A DNA stretch of 64,000 nt from Chitinophaga vietnamensis (lineage in GTDB: Bacteria > Bacteroidota > Bacteroidia > Chitinophagales > Chitinophagaceae): assembly GCF_902167635.1 (NCBI RefSeq), contig NZ_CABHMS010000003.1:496001-560000 (forward strand), written 5' to 3'. The notes under the pieces are model-generated. The model was not told the origin of the DNA, did not search any database, and saw only the letters and a program-made list of their open reading frames with translations. A program made the position numbers and the translations under genes. Positions 1 to 8,294 of this stretch are shown here, piece by piece (the first letter of the stretch is position 1; each line of letters starts with the position of its first letter).

Positions 1-435
1 TACCAGCAGGCCAATCCAGTTGTTGAGGGAAAGACCGAATCCGAGGAAAGACAGCAGGGAGCCGGCATACGCGGGATGCCTGATCAATTTGTAGAGACCA
101 TCTTTTTTAATGGTATGTCCTTCGCGGATGGTGACTACCACCGTGAAAAGCCTTCCCAGCGAAGCGATGGCAGCATAACGGAATAGCATGCCGGCGATGA
201 TGATGGCGAGGCCAATATAATGCATCGTGCGTCCATCGTGTACAATCGGGTAGGAGCTGAATTGTGTGATCACGACCGCTATATTCAGGCAGATGATGAG
301 GACGATCCAGATCAGTGCGAGGCTGCCACGGTCCTGCTTTTTCTTGTCGCTGCTCTTGCCGCCGCGCAGCAGGCGATGTAACAATATTTCCGACAGTAGC
401 CAGGCGAAATACACAATATAGGAGATAAGGCTCAT
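1..435 (-). CDS. Isoprenylcysteine carboxyl methyltransferase (ICMT)-family membrane protein, C-terminus cut off
   Basis: Read on the minus strand from the ATG at 435, an open frame of 145 codons runs off the left edge. It has hydrophobic segments near residues 1-20, 40-58 and 72-95. Near residue 118 is the RHPAYAG signature of the ICMT / phospholipid methyltransferase family, small integral-membrane enzymes that use S-adenosylmethionine. The catalytic C-terminus is outside the window and the substrate cannot be told; bacterial members are mostly uncharacterised. It is divergent from the thioredoxin gene, with about 97 bp between the two starts. Confidence 0.75.
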   Translation of the reverse strand, partial: MSLISYIVYFAWLLSEILLHRLLRGGKSSDKKKQDRGSLALIWIVLIICLNIAVVITQFSSYPIVHDGRTMHYIGLAIIIAGMLFRYAAIASLGRLFTVVVTIREGHTIKKDGLYKLIRHPAYAGSLLSFLGFGLSLNNWIGLLV

Positions 436-502
436 AGGGGTGCAAGTTTTGCAAGCAGATTTACGCATTTTCAGGGATATATGCAAGTTGCTGAAAAGTG
501 TT

Positions 503-509
503 TACTTTG
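503..509 (+). promoter_or_regulatory. Possible -7 element upstream of thioredoxin
   Basis: TACTTTG followed by C lies 24 nt before the chosen thioredoxin start. It resembles the Bacteroidota -7 box TAnnTTTG but is one base short between TA and TTTG, and no TTG sits at the usual 19-nt distance. Confidence 0.3.
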
Positions 510-532
510 CAGGCGGACTAAAACCGTGCGCT

Positions 533-835
533 ATGGAAAATCTGCAAACTATCCTGCAGTCGGCTACTCCCGTACTGATCGATTGCTTCGCTACCTGGTG
601 CGGGCCTTGCAAGATGGTGCCGCCGATACTCAAAGATGTGAAAGCCAGGCTGGGCGATACGCTCAGGATCGTTCAGATAGATATCGATAAAAATCCCAAG
701 CTGGCTGCGCAATGGCAGATCGCCAGCGTGCCCACGCTCTTGTTATACCGCGAAGGCAAGCTCCTGTGGCGCCAGAGCGGGGTAGTGCCTGCTCATCAGC
801 TCATTCCGCTGTTAAACAGTTATATTCAATCCTGA
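533..835 (+). CDS. Thioredoxin-family protein
   Basis: A 100-residue single-domain thioredoxin. The active site is WCGPC near residue 21, and the cis-proline loop is the SVPT stretch near residue 66, so it should be a cytoplasmic dithiol oxidoreductase. There is no signal peptide. The start at 533 (MENLQ) is preferred over the in-frame ATG at 440, because the first 31 codons of the longer frame overlap promoter-like sequence and would add a tail atypical of the family. Its TGA stop at 833-835 directly abuts the stop of the convergent lipoprotein gene. Whether it is the main thioredoxin or a dedicated one cannot be judged here. Confidence 0.85.
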   Translation: MENLQTILQSATPVLIDCFATWCGPCKMVPPILKDVKARLGDTLRIVQIDIDKNPKLAAQWQIASVPTLLLYREGKLLWRQSGVVPAHQLIPLLNSYIQS

Positions 836-1990
836 TCAAAGATTGCTGTAAAAGCTGCGCAGGTCGCGCTCTAATTGGTCATAGATGGGCCGTGTAAACT
901 CCATGAACAATGTTTGCGGTGGTGGCGGTGGCTGGTCTATACCGCCGATCAGAGCACGGTCTTCATTGCTGAGCGCACGTGAATCGCCGCGATAGGTACC
1001 AAACTGGTTCAGCCAGGTATAGCTGCCTGGAATGCGGTCCTGGCGCAGCACCTGGCCGTTATTGGTGTCGGAGATGCGGTAATCGAGCAAGCCTTTAGAC
1101 ACCACGGTTTTCTTGGTGATGAACAGTGTAGCCCTTACTGTTTCATATACATTGATCTCTCTTCCGGTAGTATCCTTGTAGGTATTTACAACGATCTCCT
1201 TTGAAACATCGCGCTGGTAGTGGTCTACATAGGTCTGGCCTACAATGAAATCGTAGAAGCGCAGTTCGAGGTATTGATCGGCGCGTACATTTTCATTGCG
1301 GGCTACGCGTTCGTCGAAGAACTGTACAAAGCGGTTGATATTGCGTTGTTGCAGGCTGCGTACGAGATAGTCGCGGAACTGGTCGGCGCTGAACTGATAG
1401 TAGGCGGAGGCTACATCTATCTGGCTGATCACAACGTTTTCCACGCCTTGCTGATAGGCTTCGCTCATCAGGTTATTGGCGTCGCGGTAGCTGGGCACAA
1501 TTTTGAGCGCGGCGTAGAACTCGTCGTAGGCGCGGCGTGCGTCGGCTTTATCGCCTTTGTTGAGCAGCGATACGCCCATATTGTAGCGGACTTCAGCGGC
1601 ATTTTCCTGTGCGCCTATGATGGCATTGCGGTAGTCTTTGGGTTGTACCACAGTGAGGGCGGCAGGAGCGCTGTGAATGGTGTTATAGAGATTTTGCAGT
1701 ACGCGATATTCATTGCGTACAGATTCCCATTTGAGCGGATTGTTGGAACGCAGGTATCCATTCACGCGGTCTTCATGTTGTTGAACAGCGTGGTTGTAGG
1801 CCTGCGGCAATAGTTGCAGGGCGGTGGCATCGTGCGGGCGGCGCTGTAATTTCTTTACGAAGGCGGCCACGGCTTCATCGTAGCGGCCTTTGTTGTAGAG
1901 CTTCTCCCCGGAACGGCAGGAGAGTAGCAGGGTACAGGCGGCCAGGCACAGTACGGTCAGGTGCTTGCTGAAACTGGACAAAGTTTTCAA
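836..1990 (-). CDS. TPR-containing lipoprotein of unknown function
   Basis: 384 residues with a lipoprotein signal peptide: the hydrophobic stretch ends in LLLSC with Cys25 as the lipidation site. Residues about 30-60 (YNKGRYDEAVAAF) and 138-165 (NKGDKADARRAYDEFYAAL) look like tetratricopeptide helices, pointing to a scaffold or assembly role in the envelope. The C-terminal half has no motif I recognise; a proline run (QPPPPPQ) precedes the final helix. It follows smpB by 27 bp on the same strand and may be cotranscribed. Such TPR lipoproteins are common in Bacteroidota, but a specific function cannot be given. Confidence 0.8.
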   Translation of the reverse strand: MKTLSSFSKHLTVLCLAACTLLLSCRSGEKLYNKGRYDEAVAAFVKKLQRRPHDATALQLLPQAYNHAVQQHEDRVNGYLRSNNPLKWESVRNEYRVLQNLYNTIHSAPAALTVVQPKDYRNAIIGAQENAAEVRYNMGVSLLNKGDKADARRAYDEFYAALKIVPSYRDANNLMSEAYQQGVENVVISQIDVASAYYQFSADQFRDYLVRSLQQRNINRFVQFFDERVARNENVRADQYLELRFYDFIVGQTYVDHYQRDVSKEIVVNTYKDTTGREINVYETVRATLFITKKTVVSKGLLDYRISDTNNGQVLRQDRIPGSYTWLNQFGTYRGDSRALSNEDRALIGGIDQPPPPPQTLFMEFTRPIYDQLERDLRSFYSNL

Positions 1991-2017
1991 AGGGGATCTT
2001 TTTAAATATGTGGTGTA

Positions 2018-2455
2018 TTATTTAAACTGCCTTCTCAGCTCACGCTCGGATTCACGCTGTTTGATAGTGTCGCGCTTGTCGTGTAACTTCTTACCCTTGC
2101 CCACGCCGATTTCCATTTTGGCCAGGCTTTTTTCGTTGATGAACATTCTCAGCGGGATGATGGTATAGCCTTTCTCTTTGATCTTGTTCTCTATCTTCTT
2201 CAGTTCGCGTTTAGTCAGCAACAGCTTCCTTTCGCGGAGGGGATCGTGGTTGGCGTAGGTGCCGTGGGAATATTCGGCAATGTGCAGGCTCTTAACAAAC
2301 AATTCTCCTTTGGAAAAATAGCAGAACGCATCGTTGAAACTCACCTTGCCTGCACGTATGGATTTGATCTCTGTTCCTGTCAATACCAGTCCGGCAATAT
2401 ATTTATCTTCTATTGCGTATTCGTAATATGCCGATCTGTTTTTTAATTCTGCCAT
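2018..2455 (-). CDS. smpB: SsrA-binding protein SmpB
   Basis: 145 residues, the normal SmpB length. SmpB binds tmRNA and delivers it to stalled ribosomes for trans-translation. The N-terminal YEYAIEDKYIAGLVLTGTEIKS stretch and the central SYANHDPLRERKLLL-type segment are typical of the OB-fold core, with the basic C-terminal tail (KRDTIKQRE) that becomes helical in the decoding centre. The tmRNA gene itself is not in the window. It lies downstream of accD, with a hairpin between them. Confidence 0.95.
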   Translation of the reverse strand: MAELKNRSAYYEYAIEDKYIAGLVLTGTEIKSIRAGKVSFNDAFCYFSKGELFVKSLHIAEYSHGTYANHDPLRERKLLLTKRELKKIENKIKEKGYTIIPLRMFINEKSLAKMEIGVGKGKKLHDKRDTIKQRESERELRRQFK

Positions 2456-2471
2456 TTCTTTTAGATGGACA

Positions 2472-2502
2472 GCCCCTGAAGCGCCGGTAGCACTTCAGGG
2501 GC
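2472..2502 (-). repeat. Hairpin between accD and smpB, related to the core of the intergenic repeat family
   Basis: GCCCCTGAAG at 2472-2481 and CTTCAGGGGC at 2493-2502 form a perfect 10-bp stem with an 11-nt loop. The arm resembles the AAGCCCTTGAAGCGCT core seen at 4774, 16916 and other sites. It lies just after the accD stop. No U-run follows, so it is not a textbook intrinsic terminator. Confidence 0.6.
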
Positions 2503-2516
2503 ATGACACTAATTTA

Positions 2517-3365
2517 TTAATGCTTGAACAGGCTCAGCACGGAGGCGAGCCTGGTCTTTAATTCTTTTCTATCCATGATGAAATCCAGGAAGCCTTTTTC
2601 CAGCAGGAACTCTGCGCTCTGGAATCCCGCAGGGAGGTCTTTTTTGATTGTTTCCTTGATGATCCTGGGACCTGCAAAACCAATGAGGGCGCCGGGTTCA
2701 GCGATGTTGAGGTCGCCGAGCATCGCGTAAGATGCTGTTACTCCACCGGTGGTAGGGTCGGTCATCATAGAGATGTAAGGCAGCCTTGCATTGGCCAGCT
2801 GCGTGAGCTTGGCGGATGTTTTAGCCATCTGCATCAGTGAAAATGCACTTTCCATCATACGGGCGCCGCCGGATTTGGAAATGATCATCAGCGGCATCTT
2901 GTGTACAATGCAATAGTCGATGGAACGGGCGATCTTTTCACCCACCACAGAGCCCATGGAGCCTCCGATGAAGTTGAAATCCATACAGGCTACTACCAGG
3001 TCATTACCCGATACTTTACCCGCGCCTACTGTCATGGCATCTTTCAGGCCTGACTTTTTCTGTGCTTCTTGCAGCCTTTCGCTATAAGGTTTCAGGTCTT
3101 TGAAGCCCAGGAAATCGGTGGGATAAATATTGGGGAACAGTTCTTCGAACTGGTTGTTGTCAAATATGATCTCAAAATACTCGGCGGAGTTGATACGATT
3201 GTGATAATTACATTTGTCACATACGTAGTAATGCTCCCTCAGATCCTTTACAGTGGTGGTTTTCTTACAGTTAGGACATTTATGCCACAACCCGTCCGGT
3301 GCTTCTTTCTTTTCACTGGTAGAGGTGGAGATGCCTTGTTTAATTCGCTTAAACCAGCTAGACAT
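2517..3365 (-). CDS. accD: Acetyl-CoA carboxylase carboxyltransferase subunit beta
   Basis: 282 residues, usual length. With AccA it forms the carboxyltransferase that moves CO2 from carboxybiotin to acetyl-CoA, the committed step of fatty-acid synthesis. The N-terminal zinc ribbon is visible with Cys30, Cys33, Cys49 and Cys52. The crotonase-like core follows, with the MDFNFIGGSMGSVVGEK and SKSGGARMMES motifs that shape the oxyanion hole. accA is not in the window. It lies between fbaA and smpB on the same strand, separated from fbaA by a large inverted repeat. Confidence 0.95.
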   Translation of the reverse strand: MSSWFKRIKQGISTSTSEKKEAPDGLWHKCPNCKKTTTVKDLREHYYVCDKCNYHNRINSAEYFEIIFDNNQFEELFPNIYPTDFLGFKDLKPYSERLQEAQKKSGLKDAMTVGAGKVSGNDLVVACMDFNFIGGSMGSVVGEKIARSIDYCIVHKMPLMIISKSGGARMMESAFSLMQMAKTSAKLTQLANARLPYISMMTDPTTGGVTASYAMLGDLNIAEPGALIGFAGPRIIKETIKKDLPAGFQSAEFLLEKGFLDFIMDRKELKTRLASVLSLFKH

Positions 3366-3415
3366 ATTTTGCTATTAGATTAGAAAATAGTGGTGCAAGA
3401 TACGAATTATAATTA

Positions 3416-3545
3416 ATTACGGATTACGAATTAAAATTACGGATTTGTGGGAGGATATTCGCGAAGAAGCCCTTGGAGCACTTTGAGCGCTTCAGGGCTT
3501 CTTCGCGAATATCCTCCCCCTAATTGTTCAATGTAATCCTAATTA
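3416..3545. repeat. Intergenic inverted repeat A (between fbaA and accD)
   Basis: Perfect 25-bp inner arms lie at 3449-3473 and 3494-3518 with a 20-nt loop. The outer part is imperfect, though ATTAATTA and GGATTAC recur on both sides. The left arm is nearly the same sequence as those of repeats E (24758) and F (26695). The core around 3465-3500 resembles the AAGCCCTTGAAGCGCT hairpin family. The right edge overlaps the fbaA stop codon (3543-3545). On the minus strand the order is fbaA stop, repeat, then accD. Confidence 0.9.
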
Positions 3546-4613
3546 ATATGCGTTCCTGTTGATGCAGTTCAGGTCCTGGAAGGCTTCTTCCAGACGCTTT
3601 ACAAAGGTTTCTTCGCCTTTGCGCAGCCATACGCGAGGATCGTAGTATTTTTTGTTGGGCTTGTCAGCACCTTCAGGGTTGCCGAGCTGACCTTGCAGGT
3701 ATGCTTTTTTCGCTTCGTAGTAATCGTGTACGCCTTCCCAGAATGCCCATTGCATGTCGGTATCGATGTTCATCTTGATCACGCCGTAGGTGAGGGCTTC
3801 AGCGATCTGATGTTTCGGAGAGCCGCTACCGCCGTGGAATACATAGTATACCGGTTTGGCTTTGGTACCAAATTTCTGTTGGATATATTCCTGGCTGTTG
3901 TGCAGGATCACCGGGCGCAGTTCCACATTGCCCGGGCTGTAAACGCCGTGTACGTTACCGAAAGCAGCAGCTACGGTGAAACGACTGCCCACTTTCGACA
4001 GTGTTTCATACGCAAACGCTACATCTTCAGGCTGGGTGTACAGTTTGGAGTTGTCTACACCGGAATTGTCCACGCCATCTTCTTCGCCACCAGTCACGCC
4101 CAGCTCGATTTCGATGGACATGCCCAGTTTGCTCATACGCTCGTAATATTTGTGAGAGATCTCAATATTTTCGTGCAGCGGCTCTTCAGAGAGGTCCAGC
4201 ATGTGAGAGCTATACAGGGGCTGGCCATGCAGCTTGAAATACTCTTCACCAGCGGTGAGCAGGCCATCGATCCAGGGCAGCCATTTTTTGGCGGCATGGT
4301 CTGTATGCAGCACTACGGGCACACCATAGTATTTAGCTACTTCATGTACGTGCTTCGCACCGGAGATACCACCGGCAATGTTCGCCTGCAGCTTGTCATT
4401 AGGCATGCCTTTACCAGCAAAGAACTGGGCGCCACCGTTGGAAAACTGTATAATCACCGGTGAATTTACTTTAGCCGCTGTTTCCAGTACTGCGTTTACG
4501 GAGTTAGTACCCACTACGTTCACGGCAGGCATAGCAAATCCGTTGTCTTTGGCATCGTTATACAGCGCATCCAGCTCTTCGCCGAATAATACGCCAGCTC
4601 TGTATTTTCCCAT
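3543..4613 (-). CDS. fbaA: Class II fructose-bisphosphate aldolase
   Basis: 356 residues, the length of class II, FbaA-type aldolases. The enzyme cleaves fructose-1,6-bisphosphate to DHAP and glyceraldehyde-3-phosphate in glycolysis and gluconeogenesis and needs zinc. The zinc and substrate motifs are visible: VVLHTDHAAKK near residue 105, GNVHGVYSPGNVEL near 220, and the VFHGGSGSPK loop near 265. A perfect TATATTTG -7 box lies about 33 nt upstream of the ATG. The stop codon overlaps the edge of inverted repeat A. Confidence 0.96.
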   Translation of the reverse strand: MGKYRAGVLFGEELDALYNDAKDNGFAMPAVNVVGTNSVNAVLETAAKVNSPVIIQFSNGGAQFFAGKGMPNDKLQANIAGGISGAKHVHEVAKYYGVPVVLHTDHAAKKWLPWIDGLLTAGEEYFKLHGQPLYSSHMLDLSEEPLHENIEISHKYYERMSKLGMSIEIELGVTGGEEDGVDNSGVDNSKLYTQPEDVAFAYETLSKVGSRFTVAAAFGNVHGVYSPGNVELRPVILHNSQEYIQQKFGTKAKPVYYVFHGGSGSPKHQIAEALTYGVIKMNIDTDMQWAFWEGVHDYYEAKKAYLQGQLGNPEGADKPNKKYYDPRVWLRKGEETFVKRLEEAFQDLNCINRNAY

Positions 4614-4645
4614 ACGCTTGATATGTATTTTAATTTTTAGGAAAG

Positions 4646-4653
4646 CAAATATA
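4646..4653 (-). promoter_or_regulatory. -7 promoter element of fbaA
   Basis: Read on the minus strand this is TATATTTG, a perfect TAnnTTTG box, 33 nt before the fbaA ATG. No clear TTG is seen at the 19-nt spacing. It sits directly downstream of inverted repeat B in the direction of transcription. Confidence 0.55.
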
Positions 4654-4686
4654 AGGACTTAAAAACAAGATTTATAACGATTTTTA

Positions 4687-4868
4687 GACCAGGATTAAAC
4701 GGATTAATAAGATTTTCCTGATTTAAGCTACGAGATCAAAGCGAAGATTAATGATAGCGGATTTAAGCGAAGAAGCCCTTGAAGCGCTTCGAGCGCTTCA
4801 AGGGCTGGAACCTAGTTGATCTTCGTGTTAAATCAGGGTAATCTTATAAATCCGTTTAATCCTGGTCA
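4687..4868. repeat. Intergenic inverted repeat B (between the Rieske gene and fbaA)
   Basis: Outer arms of 39 nt (4687-4725 and 4829-4867, starting GACCAGGATTAAACGGATTA) match with three mismatches. Nested inside is a perfect 15-bp hairpin (4774-4788 / 4792-4806, arm AGCCCTTGAAGCGCT, loop TCG), the core shared with other repeats in the window. The right edge overlaps the Rieske stop codon (4866-4868). Confidence 0.9.
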
Positions 4869-5300
4869 GGAGACGGTCAATGTATTTCCATTGATGTTGA
4901 TAGCATAGGCCGCCAAAGGCGTAGTGGCCGGGCCGTTGCTCACGGCGCCTGTGGTGGTGAAGCGGCTGCCATGGCAATTGCATTCGATCAGGTGGGATGT
5001 TTTATTGTAGTCGGCAACGGTACAACCCTGATGGGTACACGTACTGGACAATGCCACGAAATCCGCTGTGGTATTGCCTGTGCCGGTGCGGATCAGGATC
5101 ACGCCACCGGAAATTTTATAATCTCCTACGTTAGGTAGATCGCTGGTGAGATTAGCGGTGAGCTTTGCATTGCTGCCGCCGCCAGGGTTCGGATTCGGAT
5201 TAGGATTATTATCGCTTCCTTTGCTGCAGGCCGCCAAACCCGCTGTACAGGCCAATGCCAGGGTAAGACCAATGTTAGTGACAAAGTCTCTTCTTTCCAT
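4866..5300 (-). CDS. Lipid-anchored Rieske [2Fe-2S] protein
   Basis: 144 residues. The N-terminus is a lipoprotein signal (GLAAC, Cys25) followed by a low-complexity NPNPNPNP linker, then a Rieske domain. Both cluster motifs are intact: C88-T-H90-Q-G-C93 and C107-N-C109-H110-G-S. The extra cysteines Cys93 and Cys109 fit the disulfide of bc1/b6f-type high-potential Rieske proteins. An electron-transfer role outside the inner membrane is expected. No cytochrome b or oxygenase gene is nearby, so the partner is unknown. The basic RRDF near the N-terminus could be a Tat remnant, which would suit a cluster folded before export. Confidence 0.88.
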   Translation of the reverse strand: MERRDFVTNIGLTLALACTAGLAACSKGSDNNPNPNPNPGGGSNAKLTANLTSDLPNVGDYKISGGVILIRTGTGNTTADFVALSSTCTHQGCTVADYNKTSHLIECNCHGSRFTTTGAVSNGPATTPLAAYAININGNTLTVS

Positions 5301-5354
5301 AAAGATGATTGTTTATTCATTTTTACGGAGCATCAGGCGGAGAGGTTGCCTGTA

Positions 5355-6137
5355 TCAAAAAATATTTTCCAGCAGGGAATTAAAATAGGCGGGCGCTTCG
5401 AGCAGCCGGCTGCCATACCAGGAGAACATCTCGCCGTCGACCAGGCGGATGGCGGCTTCCGGCACTATGGCCTGCAATTCAGCGATATGTTTTTCTTTGA
5501 AAGGATAAGGCTCTGACGATAACAAAACCAGTTTGCATCCGCTGGAAGCCAGGCTGGCAGCGCTAACGGCAGGATAACGCAATTGCGCGCCGAAAACATT
5601 TTGCAGGCCGCAGGCTCCCATCATCTGGTGGATGAAGGTATCGCCGCCGGCTACCATCCAGGGTTCGCGCCAGATGAAGTAGGCCGCAGGAACCGGCGCC
5701 GGCAAGGGTTTCAGCCGGGTGAAATTACTTTCTATTTCACTGATCAATGCTGCTGCTGCGGAGGAGCGCTGTGTAATCGCACCTACGCCGGCGATCATAC
5801 CGTAAGCATCTTCCAATGATTGTACATTGCTCACCCACACAGGGTAGTGCGCCATCAGCGCGGTGATATCCTGTTGGGTGTTCTCTTCTTTATTGGCGAT
5901 GATGAGGTCGGGTTGCAGTTCGCGGATCACATCGGCATGCACGTTTTTGGTGCCGCCTACACGGGTTTTGCTGCGGAACCACGTCAACGGATGTACGCAG
6001 AATTTGGTGATGCCCACCACTGCTGCATCCAGCCCGAGACTATACAGCAGTTCGGTCTGGGAAGGCACCAGCGAAATGATCCGCCGTGGCGCCTTCTCCA
6101 GCACCACACTACGTTGTAACTGATCGGTATAATGCAT
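5355..6137 (-). CDS. Helical-backbone metal receptor (BtuF/FhuD-like) without signal peptide
   Basis: 260 residues matching the class III periplasmic binding fold used for cobalamin, haem or siderophores. The segment RRIISLVPSQTELLYSLGL starts the first lobe, and VRELQPDLIIANKEEN-type and SGCKLVLLSSEPYPFKEKH segments follow. Unlike exported receptors it starts straight into the domain, with no signal peptide or lipobox. It sits 2 bp after the end of the CBS-type gene on the same strand, with no ABC permease or ATPase nearby. A cytoplasmic metal- or corrin-binding role is possible; the ligand is unknown. Confidence 0.7.
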   Translation of the reverse strand: MHYTDQLQRSVVLEKAPRRIISLVPSQTELLYSLGLDAAVVGITKFCVHPLTWFRSKTRVGGTKNVHADVIRELQPDLIIANKEENTQQDITALMAHYPVWVSNVQSLEDAYGMIAGVGAITQRSSAAAALISEIESNFTRLKPLPAPVPAAYFIWREPWMVAGGDTFIHQMMGACGLQNVFGAQLRYPAVSAASLASSGCKLVLLSSEPYPFKEKHIAELQAIVPEAAIRLVDGEMFSWYGSRLLEAPAYFNSLLENIF

Positions 6138-6139
6138 GT

Positions 6140-7501
6140 TTATTGTCTTCCCAGTGCCTGGATAATATCGTATTTGGTGATGATGTGATGATCGCCGCTT
6201 TCATCGCGGGTAAGCACCGCACCATTTTCCTTGTTGATATAAACTGCGAGTTTTTCAATCGGCGTATCTTCTTTTACCAGCGGGAAGGGCGCCTGCATGA
6301 CCTGCCTGATGAGGGCATCTTTCAGGTTGGCATCATCAATGAGTTTGTTGAACAAGCCGCTTTCTGATACGGAGCCAATGATCTCGTTACCATTCTTCAC
6401 GGGAATATGTTCGATGTCGAATTTCTTCATGCGCGCAATGGCTTCGCTCACTTTCTCGTCGGCGCCGATCGTTACCAGTGGCTGGTTGCGGCGGCCGTTC
6501 ACCACGTCTCTTACCGTTTTCACATCCAGGAATCCGCGTTCCATCATCCATTGGTCGTTGTATACTTTGCCTACATAGCGGCTGCCATGATCGTGGAAGA
6601 TCACCACTACCAGGTCGTCCGGTTTGAGCTGCGCTTTCAGCTGTATCAGCCCTGCCAGCGCGGATCCTGCGGAGTAGCCTACAAAAATGCCTTCTTCCTT
6701 GGTGATGCGGCGGGCCATCACGGCGCCGTCTTTATCGGTCACTTTCTCGAAGTGATCGATCACGCTCATATCGTAGTTCTGCGGCACAAAATCTTCACCG
6801 ATGCCTTCTGTGATATAAGGATATACCTCGCTCATATCGATTTCTCCGGTCTCGAAATATTTCTTCAGCAATGATCCATAGCTGTCGATGGCCCACACTT
6901 TTATATTCGGGTTTTTCTCTTTCAGGTATTTACCGGTACCGGTTATGGTACCGCCGGTGCCTGTGGCTACTACGAGGTGCGTGATTTTGCCATCGGTCTG
7001 TTCCCAGATCTCGGGGCCGGTTTGTTCGTAGTGCGCATCGCGGTTGGCGAGGTTATCGTACTGGTTTACGTAGAAAGAATTGGGTATCTCGGTGGCCAGT
7101 CTTTTCGATACAGAGTAGTAGGAGCGCGGATCTTCAGGCTCTACGTTGGTAGGGCATACAATCACTTCGGCGCCTACAGCCTTGAGGATATCTACTTTTT
7201 CTTTGGATTGTTTATCGGTGGTGGTGAAGATACATTTATAGCCTTTGATCACCGCGGTGATGGCGAGGCCCATGCCGGTATTGCCGGAAGTGCCTTCAAT
7301 GATGGTGCCGCCGGGTTTGAGCAGCCCTTTCTTTTCCGCTTCTTCCACCATCTTCAATGCCATACGGTCTTTGATGGAGTTGCCCGGGTTAAAGAACTCC
7401 ACTTTGGCAAATACGGGGCAGGGCAGGGAAGCAGCCACACGGTTCAGTTTTACTAATGGGGTATGTCCGATCGTTTCGAGTATGTTTTGGCAATATTTCA
7501 T
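6140..7501 (-). CDS. PLP-dependent cystathionine beta-synthase / cysteine synthase with C-terminal CBS domains
   Basis: 453 residues from the ATG at 7501 (MKYCQNILETIGHTPLVKLN). The longer frame to 7657 would overlap the divergent bioD start and lacks homology. The N-terminal about 320 residues are a fold-II PLP enzyme: NPGNSIKDRMAL carries the PLP lysine, TSGNTGMGLA binds the substrate carboxylate, and TGTGGTITGTGKYL binds the PLP phosphate. Residues about 335-453 form a pair of CBS modules, as in cystathionine beta-synthase. It makes cystathionine from serine and homocysteine, or cysteine from O-acetylserine; the CBS pair favours the former. Divergent from bioD. Confidence 0.85.
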   Translation of the reverse strand: MKYCQNILETIGHTPLVKLNRVAASLPCPVFAKVEFFNPGNSIKDRMALKMVEEAEKKGLLKPGGTIIEGTSGNTGMGLAITAVIKGYKCIFTTTDKQSKEKVDILKAVGAEVIVCPTNVEPEDPRSYYSVSKRLATEIPNSFYVNQYDNLANRDAHYEQTGPEIWEQTDGKITHLVVATGTGGTITGTGKYLKEKNPNIKVWAIDSYGSLLKKYFETGEIDMSEVYPYITEGIGEDFVPQNYDMSVIDHFEKVTDKDGAVMARRITKEEGIFVGYSAGSALAGLIQLKAQLKPDDLVVVIFHDHGSRYVGKVYNDQWMMERGFLDVKTVRDVVNGRRNQPLVTIGADEKVSEAIARMKKFDIEHIPVKNGNEIIGSVSESGLFNKLIDDANLKDALIRQVMQAPFPLVKEDTPIEKLAVYINKENGAVLTRDESGDHHIITKYDIIQALGRQ

Positions 7502-7636
7502 AATAAAAAGGTTGTCTACGAAAGTAAGGGATTTCCCAAATATCATGACAGGCTTTATACTGGCTTTAAACTGGCTTGAACCTGCCTTTATCCATACAGC
7601 AAGCCCATAACTATCTGTAAAAACGATTATTGCCTT

Positions 7637-7644
7637 TATATTTG
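7637..7644 (+). promoter_or_regulatory. -7 promoter element of bioD, very close to the ATG
   Basis: TATATTTG is a perfect TAnnTTTG box ending 5 nt before the bioD ATG at 7650; CTG lies 19 nt upstream where TTG is expected. By comparison with rnpB, whose RNA begins 7 nt after its box, transcription would start at about the ATG, giving a leaderless or nearly leaderless mRNA. Confidence 0.5.
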
Positions 7645-7649
7645 CCCCG

Positions 7650-8294
7650 ATGAACAACTACATCTTTATTACCGGTATTGGCACCGGTGTGGGCAAAACG
7701 CTGGTGTCGGCCATTGTGACCGAAGCGCTGCAGGCCGACTACTGGAAGCCGATACAATCCGGGCTGGTGGATGGAACTGATACGGCCACCGTACAGGCTT
7801 TGCTGAGCAACCCTTTGAGTGTATGTCATGAAGAGGCTTACCGCCTGCAGGAGCCGGCATCGCCGCACCTGGCGGCACGGATGGAAAATGTGGTGATCGA
7901 TACCAGCCGCATCGTTGCCCGGGCGGCGGCTTTGCAGCCCCGCAACCGGATGCTTGTGATCGAAGGCGCCGGCGGATTGATGGCGCCGGTGAACGATCAG
8001 CAGTTCACCATCGACCTGATCAGGGAATTGGAAGCCCGCGTGATCATCGTCTCGCAAAATTATCTCGGCAGTATCAATCATTCCATGCTCACCGCCCGCA
8101 TGCTGCAACATACAGGCGTGCCCGTTATAGGATGGGTGTTCAGCGGCGCGCATCATAGCAATGAAGAGGAGATCGTGCAATGGAGCGGCATTCCGCGGAT
8201 AGGCAGGGTGCCGCAGGCCGCGGCTGTCGATAAGGCATTTGTACGCGAACAGGCACAGTTGTTGTCGGCTTCGCTCAACAGTTCGCTGTCATGA
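7650..8294 (+). CDS. bioD: Dethiobiotin synthase
   Basis: 214 residues. BioD closes the ureido ring of dethiobiotin from 7,8-diaminopelargonate, CO2 and ATP. The P-loop FITGIGTGVGKTLVSA is at residues 5-20. The substrate lysine region (YWKPIQSG) and VIEGAGGLMAPV follow as in the family. It overlaps the next gene by four bases (ATGA), a sign of translational coupling. The other biotin genes are not here. The gene starts a five-gene plus-strand run to the polyprenyl synthase. Confidence 0.93.
   Translation: MNNYIFITGIGTGVGKTLVSAIVTEALQADYWKPIQSGLVDGTDTATVQALLSNPLSVCHEEAYRLQEPASPHLAARMENVVIDTSRIVARAAALQPRNRMLVIEGAGGLMAPVNDQQFTIDLIRELEARVIIVSQNYLGSINHSMLTARMLQHTGVPVIGWVFSGAHHSNEEEIVQWSGIPRIGRVPQAAAVDKAFVREQAQLLSASLNSSLS

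Noticed and set aside
107-454. 115-codon minus-strand frame at the left edge
   Set aside because: Another frame of the same strand encodes the ICMT-family protein with its RHPAYAG motif and continues off the edge.
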